Positions 34,774 through 44,387 are shown, counted from the stretch's first letter. The stretch is DNA of 64,000 bases from Microtetraspora fusca (GCF_001570365.1 NZ_BBYK01000049.1:127871-191870), one strand, 5' to 3'. Translations and numbers: made by a program. Notes: generated by a model from the letters alone, not told the origin.

Positions 34774-36027
34774 GTGGCACGCATACCAGGAGAAGGGCTG
34801 GCCAAGGGGCTGGCGGTCACGTTCAAGCACATGGTGCGCAAATCAGTGACCCAGCAGTACCCCGAGGTGCACCCTGATCTGCCTCCTCGCAGCCGGGGCG
34901 TCATCGCCCTGGTCGAGGAGAACTGCACCGTCTGCATGCTCTGCGCCCGCGAGTGTCCCGACTGGTGCATCTATATCGATTCCCACAAGGAGACGCTGCC
35001 GGCCCCGGAGGGCGGGCGTCCCCGCGCGCGGAACGTGCTCGACCGGTTCGCCATCGACTTCTCGCTCTGCATGTACTGCGGCATCTGTGTCGAGGTGTGC
35101 CCCTTCGACGCCCTGTTCTGGGCTCCGGAGTTCGAGTACGCGGAATACGACATCCGCGACCTGCTTCACGAAAAGGACCGGCTGGGCGAGTGGGTGGAGA
35201 GCGTGCCGCCTCCGCCCCCACACGAGGTCGGCGCGGAGCCGCCCAAGGAGGCCGCCGCCGCGTCCCGCCCGGCTCGCCGTACCGACGGGGAGGCTGCCGG
35301 ACCTGGGCGTTCGCGCGCCGAGGGCGGTTCCGGACGTTCGGACGAGACGGCCCGCCCCGGTGCCGCCGCCGGGGTGAGCGGCTCCGGTCCCGCCGATGTC
35401 GCGGCCACCCCGGGCGCCGCCGAGGCAGGAGCCCCCGCGGAGACCTCGGCGGCCGGTACGCGCGAGCCCGACGCCGAGGGAAGGACGGGGGCAGGCAGGC
35501 CCGGGGCCGACAGAGGGACGCGGGCCCGACGGGAGGCGCCACGCGGCCCGGCCGCGATCCGCGCGATCCGCCCGCCGGGAGCGCTGCCGAAGCGGCCGTC
35601 CGCGCCCGGCCCTTCCGGGACACCCGAGTCTCCCGAGGCATCCCGCCCGCCCGGCGCCCCCGAGACACCCCGGCCTGAGCCGTCCCGGCCACCGGAGTCC
35701 CCAGGGGCCGCCGGGCCTGCTGAATCTCCGGGCCCCGACTCCGCAGGGGGCGGCTCCGCCGGTCGGGCGTCCACCGGGGAGCCCACGGGACACGGCGAAC
35801 CGCCACGCGGTGGGCCGTCCGGTCCCGAATCCACGGATCGTGAGTCCGCGGGTTCCGGATCCGCAGGCGGGCCGGCGCCGTCCACAGGGGCGGAGTCGTC
35901 CGCCGGACGGGAGGCCCCGGCTCGCCGCGAGCCACCGCGTGCCCTGCGGAACGTCCGCTCGATCCGGCCGCCCGGCTCCCTTCCGAAGAAGGACGCGCCA
36001 CCCGATCGGGGAGGCGACGACGCGTGA
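34774..36027 (+). CDS. nuoI: NADH-quinone oxidoreductase subunit I-like ferredoxin with very long C-terminal extension
   Basis: Protein of 417 aa; usual NuoI proteins have about 160-220. Two [4Fe-4S] motifs are complete (Cys51, 54, 57, 61 and Cys99, 102, 105, 109). The folded part ends near residue 150. The remaining 260 residues are Pro/Gly/Ser/Glu/Arg-rich and likely disordered, with the motif IRPPG-x-LPK appearing twice (about nt 35560-35595 and again at the C-terminus, about nt 35955-35990). It transfers electrons towards NuoB. In this cluster the donor may be reduced ferredoxin. GTG 34774 has GGGGA a few bases upstream. The gene overlaps nuoJ (GTGA). Confidence 0.9.
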   Translation: MARIPGEGLAKGLAVTFKHMVRKSVTQQYPEVHPDLPPRSRGVIALVEENCTVCMLCARECPDWCIYIDSHKETLPAPEGGRPRARNVLDRFAIDFSLCMYCGICVEVCPFDALFWAPEFEYAEYDIRDLLHEKDRLGEWVESVPPPPPHEVGAEPPKEAAAASRPARRTDGEAAGPGRSRAEGGSGRSDETARPGAAAGVSGSGPADVAATPGAAEAGAPAETSAAGTREPDAEGRTGAGRPGADRGTRARREAPRGPAAIRAIRPPGALPKRPSAPGPSGTPESPEASRPPGAPETPRPEPSRPPESPGAAGPAESPGPDSAGGGSAGRASTGEPTGHGEPPRGGPSGPESTDRESAGSGSAGGPAPSTGAESSAGREAPARREPPRALRNVRSIRPPGSLPKKDAPPDRGGDDA

Positions 36028-36806
36028 CATCGCAGGTGCCGGACCTGTGGCCGCCGAGCGGGCAGGAAGTCGTCTTCCTGCTGCTCGGCGTCGTCGCTCT
36101 CGGGTCCGCCCTGCTGGTGGTGACGACCAGACAGATCGTCCACGCCGCGCTCTGGCTGGTGGTCTGCTTCGGCGCGCTCGCCGGCGGCTATCTGGTGCTG
36201 ACCGCCGAGTTCGTCGCGTGGGTCCAGGTGCTCATCTACGTGGGCGCGATCGTCGTCCTGCTGCTGTTCGGCATCATGCTGACCCGCGCGCCCATCGGCC
36301 GCAGCGCCGACCTCGACTCGGGCAACCGTGTCGCGGCCGCCACGGTGGCGGTGGCGACGGCGGCCGTCCTGGTGACCGTGGTCGTCCAGGGGTTCGCCGC
36401 CGCGTACACGCCGCTGGAGCCAGGCGGAGGCGCGGCGGCCACGCTGGGGGCGAGCATCTTCCGCTCGTGGGTCCTTCCCTTCGAGGCGCTGTCCGTGCTC
36501 CTGCTGGCCGCCCTGATCGGCGCCATCGTCCTCTCCCGCACCGACATCCGCCCGGCGAGTCCCGCCACCGACGCCTCCGGTGCGCCTTCTCGCGCTGTGG
36601 GTCCGGCGAACCCGGGGCCATCCTCGCGCGCGGCCGGCTCGGCCGATCCGGGCGCGCCGTCCGACGCGGCGGGCTCCGGCGCCGGAGGTCCGGCCGCCCC
36701 CAAGACACCGCCGCACCCTCCGGATCCGGACCCGTCCTCCGCGGACGGTTCCGGCGCGACCTCGGGCGAGACCGGCTCCGGCCGGGTCTCCCAGGACGGC
36801 GGTTGA
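36024..36806 (+). CDS. nuoJ: NADH-quinone oxidoreductase subunit J-like protein with low-complexity tail
   Basis: Protein of 260 aa. Five membrane helices fill residues about 15-175, with the conserved [21 protein letters not shown] and [21 protein letters not shown] segments of NuoJ. The last 85 residues (from about 176) are Pro/Ser/Gly/Ala-rich. The start is GTG 36024, overlapping the nuoI stop; the stop lies one base before the nuoK start. NuoJ forms part of the membrane arm near the E-channel. Confidence 0.9.
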   Translation: MTSQVPDLWPPSGQEVVFLLLGVVALGSALLVVTTRQIVHAALWLVVCFGALAGGYLVLTAEFVAWVQVLIYVGAIVVLLLFGIMLTRAPIGRSADLDSGNRVAAATVAVATAAVLVTVVVQGFAAAYTPLEPGGGAAATLGASIFRSWVLPFEALSVLLLAALIGAIVLSRTDIRPASPATDASGAPSRAVGPANPGPSSRAAGSADPGAPSDAAGSGAGGPAAPKTPPHPPDPDPSSADGSGATSGETGSGRVSQDGG

Positions 36807-36807
36807 C

Positions 36808-37275
36808 GTGCACGTCGTCTATCCCGTCATCGTCTCCGCACTGTTGTTCTCCATCGGCGTCTACGGCGTGCTCGCCCGGCGCAACGCGATCCTCGTGCTG
36901 ATGTCGGTCGAGCTGATGCTCAACGCGGTCAACCTCAATCTCGTCGTCTTCGACGTGTGGTTACGCGACCGGCTGCACGGCGGTCAGGTGCTCACGCTGT
37001 TCGTCATCGTGATCGCGGCGGCCGAGGTGGGGCTGGGCCTGGCGATCGTGCTCTCGGTCTTCAGGAACCGCCGGACCATCGACGTCGATCGGCTCCGGGA
37101 CCTGAGCGAGCGCGATCTCATGAGCCCCGCGACCGCCGGGCCGCCCGGATCGGGCCCTGCCGCCCCACCCGAAGCCGGACCCGCCGGGCCATCCGGTCCC
37201 GGCGCGGCGGGGCCGCGGCCGGCCCCCTCAGGCTCGGGTTCCGCTGGAGCGCTCGACCTCTCGGAGGCCGGATGA
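36808..37275 (+). CDS. nuoK: NADH-quinone oxidoreductase subunit K-like protein with C-terminal extension
   Basis: Protein of 155 aa; typical NuoK has about 100. Three helices are seen ([41 protein letters not shown] with the conserved membrane Glu; [22 protein letters not shown] with the second Glu). Residues about 110-155 are a Pro/Gly/Ser-rich tail. GTG 36808 lies one base after the nuoJ stop. The stop overlaps the nuoL ATG by four bases. Confidence 0.9.
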   Translation: MHVVYPVIVSALLFSIGVYGVLARRNAILVLMSVELMLNAVNLNLVVFDVWLRDRLHGGQVLTLFVIVIAAAEVGLGLAIVLSVFRNRRTIDVDRLRDLSERDLMSPATAGPPGSGPAAPPEAGPAGPSGPGAAGPRPAPSGSGSAGALDLSEAG

Positions 37276-39101
37276 TCGTCCTGGCCGCTCTCGCCGTCCT
37301 GCTGCCGTTCACGGGAGCCGCCGCCGGGTTGCTCGGCTCGCGGGTCCCGCGCCGCCGCACCTCCGCCCGTACGGCACGGCGGCGGGCGGCGTGGTTCGCG
37401 GTCGCGCCCGTCGCGCTCGCGGCGGTGGCGGCGGTGTGGCTGGCCGGGTGGCAGGCCACCGGCGGCGGCGAGGTGGCGGCGTGGCCGGTCCGGATCGAGA
37501 CCGGCTCCGTGCCCATCTCCGTCGGGCTCCAGGTGGGCGGGCTCGCGGCCCTCGTCGGCGTCCTCGTCACCGTCGTGGCGCTCGCGGTCCAGGTCTACTC
37601 CGTCGGATACATGCGGGACGACCCGCGCTATCCGTCGTACAGCTCGTTCATCAGCCTGTTCACCAGCGCCATGCTGCTCGTGGTCTACGCGGGCGACCTG
37701 ATCGTCCTGTACGTCGGCTGGGAGATCATGGGCCTGTGCTCCTACCTGCTGATCGGGCACTGGTGGGAGGACCGGGCCAACTCGCGGGCGGCGGTCAAGG
37801 CGTTCCTCGTGACCCGGCTCGGTGACGTCGGATTCCTGTTCGGGATCTTCACCCTCGGGCTGTCGGCGGGCAGCTTCCGCATCGACGACATCCTCGCCGC
37901 CGACCTGCCGAAGGGCACGCTCGTCGCCGCGACGATGCTGCTCCTCGCGGGGGTCGCGGGCAAGAGCGCCCAGGTGCCGCTGCACACGTGGCTGCCGGAC
38001 GCCATGGCCGGCCCGACCCCGATCAGCGCGCTCATCCACGCGGCCACCATGGTCGCGGCGGGCATCTTCGTGGTCGCCCGGCTCTACCCGGCCTTCCTGG
38101 CGGCCCAGCCGACGCTGGACGTGCTCGGCGTGATCGCCGCCGTGGGCATGCTGGGCGCGGCGCTCGCCGCCCTGGCGCAGGACGACCTCAAGCGGGTGCT
38201 GGCGTACTCGACGATCAGCCAGCTCGCGCTCATGGCGGGGGCGCTGGCGGCCGGGTCGGAGCACGCCGCGATCTTCCACCTGGTGACGCACGGCGCGTTC
38301 AAGGCGCTGCTGTTCCTCTGCGCGGGCGTGGTCATCCACCACGTCGAGTCGAACCTGATGAGTCACATGGGCGGCCTCCGCTCCGCCCTGCCCGTGACGT
38401 TCTGGACGATGACGATCGGATTCGCCGCGCTCGCCGGACTGCCGCCGGCCAGCGGTTTCTTCAGCAAGGACGCCGTGATCGCGGCCATCGAGCGCGCCCA
38501 CGGCCCCGCGCAGCCCTTCCTGTACGGCTGCGCGCTCGTCACCGTGGGCGTGACGGGCGCCTACGCGGCCCGCGCCTGGCTGCGCACGTTCTTCGGCTCG
38601 CCGCGTACGGCCGTGCTGCCGCACGCGGGTGATCATGGACACCGCCGGGTGCCCCGCTCCATGCTGTGGCCGGTCGTGCTGCTCGCCGTACCCGCCCTGG
38701 GGCTCGGCTTCGCCGGGGTCCGCGACCTCGACGCGGAGTCGGCCGCGACCAGCGTGGTGATCGCGCTGCTCGGCGCGGGCGTCGTCTACGCGCTGTGGCG
38801 CGGCGCTCCGGAGCTGGACCCGGCGCGGATGCTCGGCCCCTTCCGCGCGCCGTGCGAGCGCGCCTTCTACCTGGACGCCGTCTACGACCGGCTGGTCGCC
38901 CGGCCGGTCCTGCGGCTCGCGCGCGGCGTGGTGCGCGCCGACGACCGGGTGGTCGACGGCGCCGTACGCGGGTCCGGGCGCGCGGCGGTCGGCCTGTCCG
39001 GGCTGCTGCGCCTCGCGCAGAACGGCAACGCCCAGCTCTACGTCACCGGCCTGCTCGCCGGGGTGTTGCTGATCGCGGTGGCGGTGGTGGTGCTGGGATG
39101 A
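37272..39101 (+). CDS. nuoL: NADH-quinone oxidoreductase subunit L-like protein (antiporter-like)
   Basis: Protein of 609 aa, usual length. Proton-channel signatures are intact: [38 protein letters not shown] (lysine-bearing helix), [11 protein letters not shown] and a conserved [14 protein letters not shown]. The C-terminus ends in a long amphipathic part and a final helix, as in the lateral helix of NuoL. It should pump protons as the distal antiporter-like subunit. ATG 37272 overlaps the nuoK stop (ATGA). Confidence 0.93.
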   Translation: MIVLAALAVLLPFTGAAAGLLGSRVPRRRTSARTARRRAAWFAVAPVALAAVAAVWLAGWQATGGGEVAAWPVRIETGSVPISVGLQVGGLAALVGVLVTVVALAVQVYSVGYMRDDPRYPSYSSFISLFTSAMLLVVYAGDLIVLYVGWEIMGLCSYLLIGHWWEDRANSRAAVKAFLVTRLGDVGFLFGIFTLGLSAGSFRIDDILAADLPKGTLVAATMLLLAGVAGKSAQVPLHTWLPDAMAGPTPISALIHAATMVAAGIFVVARLYPAFLAAQPTLDVLGVIAAVGMLGAALAALAQDDLKRVLAYSTISQLALMAGALAAGSEHAAIFHLVTHGAFKALLFLCAGVVIHHVESNLMSHMGGLRSALPVTFWTMTIGFAALAGLPPASGFFSKDAVIAAIERAHGPAQPFLYGCALVTVGVTGAYAARAWLRTFFGSPRTAVLPHAGDHGHRRVPRSMLWPVVLLAVPALGLGFAGVRDLDAESAATSVVIALLGAGVVYALWRGAPELDPARMLGPFRAPCERAFYLDAVYDRLVARPVLRLARGVVRADDRVVDGAVRGSGRAAVGLSGLLRLAQNGNAQLYVTGLLAGVLLIAVAVVVLG

Positions 39102-39117
39102 CGGAGGTGCCCCGCGC

Positions 39118-40743
39118 ATGAGCTGGCTCCCGATCGCGATGCTCGCCGTCCCCCTGGTCGGCGCGGCCGTGCTGCTCCTCCCCGGGTTCGCCGGGCGGAC
39201 GCCCCGCCGGTACGGCCTGGCCGTCTCCGGAGTGACACTGGCCCTCGCGGTCGTGCTGGCCGCGACCTTCGACTACGGCCACGCGGCCCGGATGCAGTTC
39301 GAGACCGACCTGTCGTGGATCCCGGGGCTGGCCCTGCGGTTCCACCTGGGCGTGGACGGCGTCTCGCTGCCGCTGGTCGTGCTGACCGCGCTGCTGACGT
39401 TCCTGTGCTTCGTCCACCTGGCCGGTCGGCCGTCGCGCCGGCCCCGCGCGCTGGTGTTCACGCTGCTGGTCCTCGAAACGGGCGTGATCGGCACGTTCCT
39501 CGCGCTCGATCTGCTGCTGTTCTTCGTGTTCTTCGAGGTGGTCCTCGTCCCGATGTACTTCGTGATCGCCGTCTGGGGCGGGCCGGGACGGCGGGCGGCG
39601 GCTGTCAAGTTCATCCTGTACACGCTGCTCGGATCCGCCGTCATGCTGCTGGGGCTGCTGGTCGTCTGGGCCCAGGCGGGGACGCTGGACATGGTGGCCC
39701 TCGCCCAGGGCCACGGCATCGCGCGTTCGGCGCAGATCGTGGCGTTCCTGGCGATCGGCGTCGGCCTGGCGGTCAAGGCGCCGATGTGGCCGCTGCACAC
39801 CTGGCTGCCCGACGCGCACACCGAGGCGCCGACCGTGGGCTCGGTGCTGCTCGCCGGGGTGCTGCTCAAGATGGGCACGTACGGCTTCGCCCGCATCGCG
39901 ATCCCGATCCTGCCGGAGGGCGCCGCCGCGCTCGCCCCCTGGCTCGGCGCGTTCGCGGTGATCGGCATCGTCTACGGCTCCCTGGCGTGTCTCGCGCAGC
40001 GCGACCTCAAGCGGATGATCGCGTACTCGTCGGTCGGGCACATGGGGTTCGTGCTGCTCGGCTTCGCGACGCTGACCCCGGTCGGCGTCAACGCCGCCCT
40101 CTTCGGCAACGTCGCGCACGGCCTGATCACCGGGCTGCTCTTCTTCATCGCCGGTGCCGTCAAGGACCGGTACGGCACGGCCGACATGGCGCGGCTGGGC
40201 GGCGGGATGCTGAGCCGCCTGCCGTACATCGGGTCGTTGCTGACCTTCGCCTGCGTCGCGTCGCTGGGGCTGCCGGGCCTGGCCGGGTTCTGGGGGGAGA
40301 TGCTCGCGCTGTTCGGGGCGTTCCGGCCCGCCGCCGAGCTGTCCCGGCCGCTGTTCCTGGTCTTCATGGTGATCGGCGGCGTCGGCACCGTCCTGACCGC
40401 CGCGTACTTCCTGCGGATGCTCTCCCGGGTGACGCACGGGAGCCCGGCGGTGCCGGAGGGGCCGCCGGTCACGTCGGCGGAGGAGGTGCGCGAGGTCCTG
40501 GGCGGCGAGGGGCCGGTGGAACCGGTCGCCACGGGAACGGTCGTGGCCGCCGTCGCGGCTCCGGGCGCTCCGGGTTTCGGCGGGCTCGGGGAGCCGCCTG
40601 AACGGCGCGACGTGACCGCGTACGAGCTGGCCGCCTGGGTGCCGCTGGTCGTGCTGATCCTGATCTTCGGCCTCTGGCCGAAGGCGCTGCTGGCCACCAC
40701 AACGCCGGCCGTGCAGGCCATCCTCCGGGGGGTGGGCGCGTGA
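39118..40743 (+). CDS. nuoM: NADH-quinone oxidoreductase subunit M-like protein
   Basis: Protein of 541 aa with about 14 helices. Family motifs are [51 protein letters not shown] (channel Lys) and KRMIAYSSVGHMGFVLLG. A short Pro/Val/Glu-rich loop (about residues 440-490) separates the last helices and is longer than usual. Start ATG 39118 with GGAGG 11 bases before it. The stop overlaps the nuoN GTG by four bases. Confidence 0.93.
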   Translation: MSWLPIAMLAVPLVGAAVLLLPGFAGRTPRRYGLAVSGVTLALAVVLAATFDYGHAARMQFETDLSWIPGLALRFHLGVDGVSLPLVVLTALLTFLCFVHLAGRPSRRPRALVFTLLVLETGVIGTFLALDLLLFFVFFEVVLVPMYFVIAVWGGPGRRAAAVKFILYTLLGSAVMLLGLLVVWAQAGTLDMVALAQGHGIARSAQIVAFLAIGVGLAVKAPMWPLHTWLPDAHTEAPTVGSVLLAGVLLKMGTYGFARIAIPILPEGAAALAPWLGAFAVIGIVYGSLACLAQRDLKRMIAYSSVGHMGFVLLGFATLTPVGVNAALFGNVAHGLITGLLFFIAGAVKDRYGTADMARLGGGMLSRLPYIGSLLTFACVASLGLPGLAGFWGEMLALFGAFRPAAELSRPLFLVFMVIGGVGTVLTAAYFLRMLSRVTHGSPAVPEGPPVTSAEEVREVLGGEGPVEPVATGTVVAAVAAPGAPGFGGLGEPPERRDVTAYELAAWVPLVVLILIFGLWPKALLATTTPAVQAILRGVGA

Positions 40744-42176
40744 TCCAGTCCATCGACTACGTTGCGATCGGCGCGCCGCTGGCGCTCGCGCTGACGGCCG
40801 GGCTGGTGCTGCTGCTCGACGCCTTCCTGCCCCGCCGTACGCCGGGGCCGCTCGGGCTGGTCACGCTGGCCGGGGTCGTGGTCGCGGGCGGCTTCGTCGC
40901 GGCGCAGGCCCTCGGCGGCGGGGAGCGGCGCACGTTCTGCACGGGCGGCGGCGGGTGCTCCTTCGTGGTGGACGGGTTCACGCTCGTGCTGTCCGGGCTG
41001 GTACTCGGCGCCGGGGTCGTGGTCGTGCTGCTGTCGATGACCGAACTGGCGGAGCGGCGCATCCCGCCCGGCGAGTGGTACTTCCTGCTGCTGTGCGCCC
41101 TGACCGGTGCGGTCCTGCTGCCCGCCGCGCGCGACCTGGCCACGCTCGTCGTGGCGCTCGAACTGGTCTCCCTGCCGGTGTTCGCGCTGACCGCGCTGAA
41201 GCGGTACGACGGCCGGGCCTCCGAGGCGGCGCTCAAGCTCTTCCTCGTGTCGGTGATCTCCACCGCCGTCATGCTGTTCGGCGTCTCGCTGCTGTACGGG
41301 CTGACCGGGACGCTCTATCTGGAGCCGCTCTCGACGGCCCTCTCCGGTGCTCCCGCTCCCGGGGCGGTGTCCGTCGCGGTCGTGCTGGTCCTGGCCGGGT
41401 TCGCGTTCAAGGTGGCGGCGGTGCCGTTCCACTTCTGGGCGGGCGACGTCTACCAGGGCGCGCCCGTGCCGGTCGCGGCGCTGCTCTCGGTCGTCTCCAA
41501 GGCCGCCGGGTTCGCCGGACTGATCCTCGTCCTGACCGTCGGGCTGCCCGGGCAGGCGGCGCTGTGGGCGCCCCTCATCGCGGTCGTGGCCGCGTTGACC
41601 ATGACCGCCGGGAACGTCCTCGCCCTGCGCCAGCGCGCCGCGCTGCGGCTGCTCGCCTGGTCGTCGGTCGCCCAGTCCGGCTACATCCTCGCCCCGCTCG
41701 CGGTGATCGCCGGGAGCGCCCGCGACGCCTCCGTGGTGTACCTCGTCATCTACGCCGCGATGAACCTCGGTGCGTTCGCGGTGGTCATGGCGGTCTCCCG
41801 TACGGCGGCGCGGGGCGAGCTGGACGGCTACCGCGGGCTCGCCTTCCGGCGGCCCGGAGCGGCGGTCGCGCTCGCCTTCTTCCTCCTCTGCCTGGCCGGC
41901 CTGCCGCCGGGGCTCGCCGGGCTGTTCGCCAAGGTCGTGGTGTTCCGCCAGATCGTGGAGGGCGGGCTCGGGTGGCTCGCCGTCGTCATGGCGGTCAACA
42001 CGGTGATCGGGCTCTACTACTACATCGCCTGGACGGCCCGGCTGTTCACGCCCGCCCCGGCCGGGCCCGGGCGGGTGTCCGCGCCGGTGTCGGCCGTGCT
42101 CGCGGTGGGGATCGCGGTCCTGGTCACTCTGGCCTTTTCGGTCGCTCCGCAACTGGTGCTCTCCGTCGCCGGATGA
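40740..42176 (+). CDS. nuoN: NADH-quinone oxidoreductase subunit N-like protein
   Basis: Protein of 478 aa, usual length, about 14 helices. Seen are LVVALELVSLPVFALTAL, KVAAVPFHFWAGDVYQGAP (the NuoN form of the channel helix), LRLLAWSSVAQSGYIL and LAGLPPGLAGLFAKVVVF. It is the last subunit gene of the cluster. GTG 40740 overlaps the nuoM stop. An HtpX-like peptidase gene starts 84 bases downstream. Confidence 0.93.
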   Translation: MIQSIDYVAIGAPLALALTAGLVLLLDAFLPRRTPGPLGLVTLAGVVVAGGFVAAQALGGGERRTFCTGGGGCSFVVDGFTLVLSGLVLGAGVVVVLLSMTELAERRIPPGEWYFLLLCALTGAVLLPAARDLATLVVALELVSLPVFALTALKRYDGRASEAALKLFLVSVISTAVMLFGVSLLYGLTGTLYLEPLSTALSGAPAPGAVSVAVVLVLAGFAFKVAAVPFHFWAGDVYQGAPVPVAALLSVVSKAAGFAGLILVLTVGLPGQAALWAPLIAVVAALTMTAGNVLALRQRAALRLLAWSSVAQSGYILAPLAVIAGSARDASVVYLVIYAAMNLGAFAVVMAVSRTAARGELDGYRGLAFRRPGAAVALAFFLLCLAGLPPGLAGLFAKVVVFRQIVEGGLGWLAVVMAVNTVIGLYYYIAWTARLFTPAPAGPGRVSAPVSAVLAVGIAVLVTLAFSVAPQLVLSVAG

Positions 42177-42260
42177 TCGTTTCCCAAGGGGAACGTTCTG
42201 CCTGGCCACACACGTTGGGAAGGGTGAACGCACCAAATCGGGAGCTCGTGAGGAGGGGGC

Positions 42261-43109
42261 GTGCACCACAACGGCCTGCGTACCGCGATCCTTCTGGGGG
42301 CTCTCTCCGCGTTGATTCTGGTCGCGGGGGCCTGGCTCGGAGGCGGCTCCGGTGTGCGGCTGGCCCTCGTGATCGCGCTGCTGACCAACGGGATCGCCTA
42401 TTTCTTCTCCGACCGGATCGCCCTCTCCGCGATGCGGGCGCGCCCCGTCAGCGAGGTGGAGCAGCCGGTCCTCTACCGCATCGTCCGCGAGCTGTCCTAC
42501 GACGCGCGCCAGCCGATGCCCCGGATCTACGTCTCCCCGACCATGCAGCCCAACGCGTTCGCCACGGGACGGAACCCGCGCAACGCGGCCGTCTGCGTCA
42601 CCCACGGCCTCCTCACGATGCTGGACGCGCGGGAGCTCAGGGGAGTGATCGGGCACGAGCTGTCCCACGTCTACAACCGGGACATCCTGATCTCGTCGGT
42701 CGCCGGAGCGCTGGCCACGATGATCACGTACTTCGGATACGTCGGGATGTTCTTCGGTTCGGACGACGACGATGGCCCGGGCTTCCTCGGCGCGCTGCTC
42801 ATGATGATCCTGGGCCCGGTGGCCGCGTCCATGATTCAGATGGCGATCTCCCGCTCGCGCGAGTTCGCCGCCGACGAGTCGAGCGCCCGGCTCACCGGCG
42901 ACCCGCTGGCGCTGGCCTCGGCGCTCCGCAAGATAGAGATGGGCACCCGGCGGCTGCCGCTGCCGGAGAACGGCCGGCTGGCCTCGGCGAGCCACATGAT
43001 GATCGCGAACCCCTTCCGCGGCGCGGGCGTCGGCAAGCTGTTCTCGACCCACCCGTCGACCGCCGAGCGGGTCGCCCGGCTGGAGCGGATGGCCGGCTAC
43101 CGTCGCTGA
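42261..43109 (+). CDS. htpX: HtpX-like M48 membrane metallopeptidase
   Basis: Protein of 282 aa, standard HtpX length. Two N-terminal helices (about 8-50) precede the protease domain with GHELSH (zinc ligands His132, His136 and catalytic Glu133). YNRD follows, then two further hydrophobic stretches, a REFAADE third-ligand motif and the terminal THPSTAERVARLERM. HtpX degrades misfolded membrane proteins from the cytoplasmic side. GTG 42261 has GAGGAGGGGG upstream. In Streptomyces an htpX homologue also follows the partial nuo cluster as far as I recall, so the link is probably functional. Confidence 0.9.
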   Translation: MHHNGLRTAILLGALSALILVAGAWLGGGSGVRLALVIALLTNGIAYFFSDRIALSAMRARPVSEVEQPVLYRIVRELSYDARQPMPRIYVSPTMQPNAFATGRNPRNAAVCVTHGLLTMLDARELRGVIGHELSHVYNRDILISSVAGALATMITYFGYVGMFFGSDDDDGPGFLGALLMMILGPVAASMIQMAISRSREFAADESSARLTGDPLALASALRKIEMGTRRLPLPENGRLASASHMMIANPFRGAGVGKLFSTHPSTAERVARLERMAGYRR

Positions 43110-43156
43110 CCTCCTCCTCGGAGGGACGCGTGAGCTGGAGTGCCCCTCCCAGCACT

Positions 43157-43194
43157 AGACCGGTCACGTCGAGGCGAGGGTGCGTGACCGGTCT
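43157..43194. terminator. Bidirectional hairpin terminator after htpX
   Basis: AGACCGGTCACG (43157-43168) and CGTGACCGGTCT (43183-43194) form a perfect 12-bp stem with a 14-base loop. It lies between two converging genes (htpX stop 43109, next leftward stop 43227). GTCGTT follows on the rightward side. No long U-run is present, as is common in actinomycetes. Confidence 0.75.
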
Positions 43195-43226
43195 GTCGTT
43201 CGTACGCGGGTCCGTGGGGCGTGGGG

Positions 43227-44276
43227 TCATTCGCCCGGCAGCCACCACACGTAAACCTTGGAGCCGAGCTTGATCGTGTCGATCGTGCTCGTGGCGCCCG
43301 ATTCGGGGTCGAGAGAGCGACGCACGATGCCGGTCGTGTCGCCGTCCTTGTTCGAGCGCAGATCCCACAGTGTCAGCGCGCCGGAGGCGTCCCAGCTGAT
43401 CTGGTGGGGTGACTCGGTCTTCGGCACTTTCACGTCCACGGCGGCGCCGACACTGTCGGCCTCCAGGTCGTAGACGCGCAGGCGCAGCTTGTTCGACGAC
43501 GTGCTGATCATGACGGCGACGCTGTTGCCGTCGTCCGCCACGGCCTGCGGCATGTTGTTGGCGACGACCTGCGGCACGACGCGGCGGGCGGTCGTGGCGC
43601 CGTTCTCGTCGAGGACGACGAACTCGGTGGTGTTCTCGCCGGTGTAGCGGGTCGCCAGAATGCGGCGGCCGTCGGGGCTGAAGCCCTGGGGGGAGAGCTT
43701 CGGCGAGATCTTGCTGACCTTGCCCGACTTGAGGTCGACGAGCAGCGTGGGGAGCTTGTCGTGTGCGTCCGAGTAGTCGAGCAGGATGCGCCGGCCGTCC
43801 TGCGACAGCTTGGCATCGACGTCGCCCATGCCGACGCCCTTGGGCAGGCGGGCCGTCGTACCGGGCAGCGCCCGAACCCGGTTCGTCGCGAAGTCGCGGA
43901 CCACCAGCTTGCTGTCCGACTTGCGGAAGTAGGCCGCGTACCGACCGTCGCCGCTGAGGGCGAACTCGGACACCAGTTCCTTGTCGACCTTGCCGGCGGC
44001 GGTGACAGGGTTGACCCGGGCGTCGGTGAGCGTGCGGATCGTGCCGTCGCGCATGACGATCGTCCATTGCCCGCAGGGAATGTTGTATTCCTCGCCCTTC
44101 TTCAGGCACGCCTTCACCCGGGCGTAGCGGACCTCCCCCTTCGCGGCGGAGGAGGCTCCCGTTCTCGTCTCCGCGGTTGCGGCGGCGCCCGTACGCGCCT
44201 GGGCGGCGGCGGGGGCGGTCAGGACGGAGACCGTCGCGGCGACCGCGGCGGCGAGGATCGCCGTTTTCCTTGTCAT
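43227..44276 (-). CDS. Secreted beta-propeller-like (TolB/WD40-type) protein
   Basis: Protein of 349 aa. The N-terminus is a signal peptide (MTRKTAILAAAVAATVSVLT, then an APAAAQA cleavage region). The mature part carries short repeats of the type S-x-DGR-(R/Y)-(I/A), e.g. LSGDGRYAAYF, LSQDGRRILLDYS, FSPDGRRILATRY, as in TolB-like beta-propellers. A Cys pair (ACLKK and IPCGQ) may form a disulfide. Its ligand is unknown. AAGGAG precedes ATG 44276. It is divergent from the ABC-transporter binding protein, and two palindromes lie between them. Confidence 0.72.
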   Translation of the reverse strand: MTRKTAILAAAVAATVSVLTAPAAAQARTGAAATAETRTGASSAAKGEVRYARVKACLKKGEEYNIPCGQWTIVMRDGTIRTLTDARVNPVTAAGKVDKELVSEFALSGDGRYAAYFRKSDSKLVVRDFATNRVRALPGTTARLPKGVGMGDVDAKLSQDGRRILLDYSDAHDKLPTLLVDLKSGKVSKISPKLSPQGFSPDGRRILATRYTGENTTEFVVLDENGATTARRVVPQVVANNMPQAVADDGNSVAVMISTSSNKLRLRVYDLEADSVGAAVDVKVPKTESPHQISWDASGALTLWDLRSNKDGDTTGIVRRSLDPESGATSTIDTIKLGSKVYVWWLPGE

Positions 44277-44343
44277 CGCTTGCTCCTTTCGTCACCTGAT
44301 AGATGCGGATCGTGGGCGAAAGGTTGCGTTACGAATCGGCCAC

Positions 44344-44358
44344 GATGTGTCGCACATC
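44344..44358. promoter_or_regulatory. Operator-like palindrome 1
   Basis: GATGTG-TCG-CACATC is a perfect inverted repeat of 6-bp arms with a 3-base centre. It lies in the 203-base gap between the secreted propeller protein and the ABC binding protein, in a relatively A/T-rich region that must hold both promoters. Confidence 0.45.
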
Positions 44359-44364
44359 ACTTCC

Positions 44365-44387
44365 TTTCCTACTGTTCAAGTAGGAAA
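44365..44387. promoter_or_regulatory. Operator-like palindrome 2
   Basis: TTTCCTACT (44365-44373) and AGTAGGAAA (44379-44387) form a perfect 9-bp inverted repeat with a 5-base centre. It is just downstream of palindrome 1. It could be a repressor site, or a hairpin in the leader of the ABC operon. No U-run follows on either strand. Confidence 0.45.

Noticed and set aside
42178-42198. Imperfect palindrome after nuoN (CGTTTCCCAAGGGGAACG) as terminator or heat-shock operator
   Set aside because: The arms have mismatches and there is no U-run. It does not match an operator I can name, and htpX downstream may be co-transcribed.
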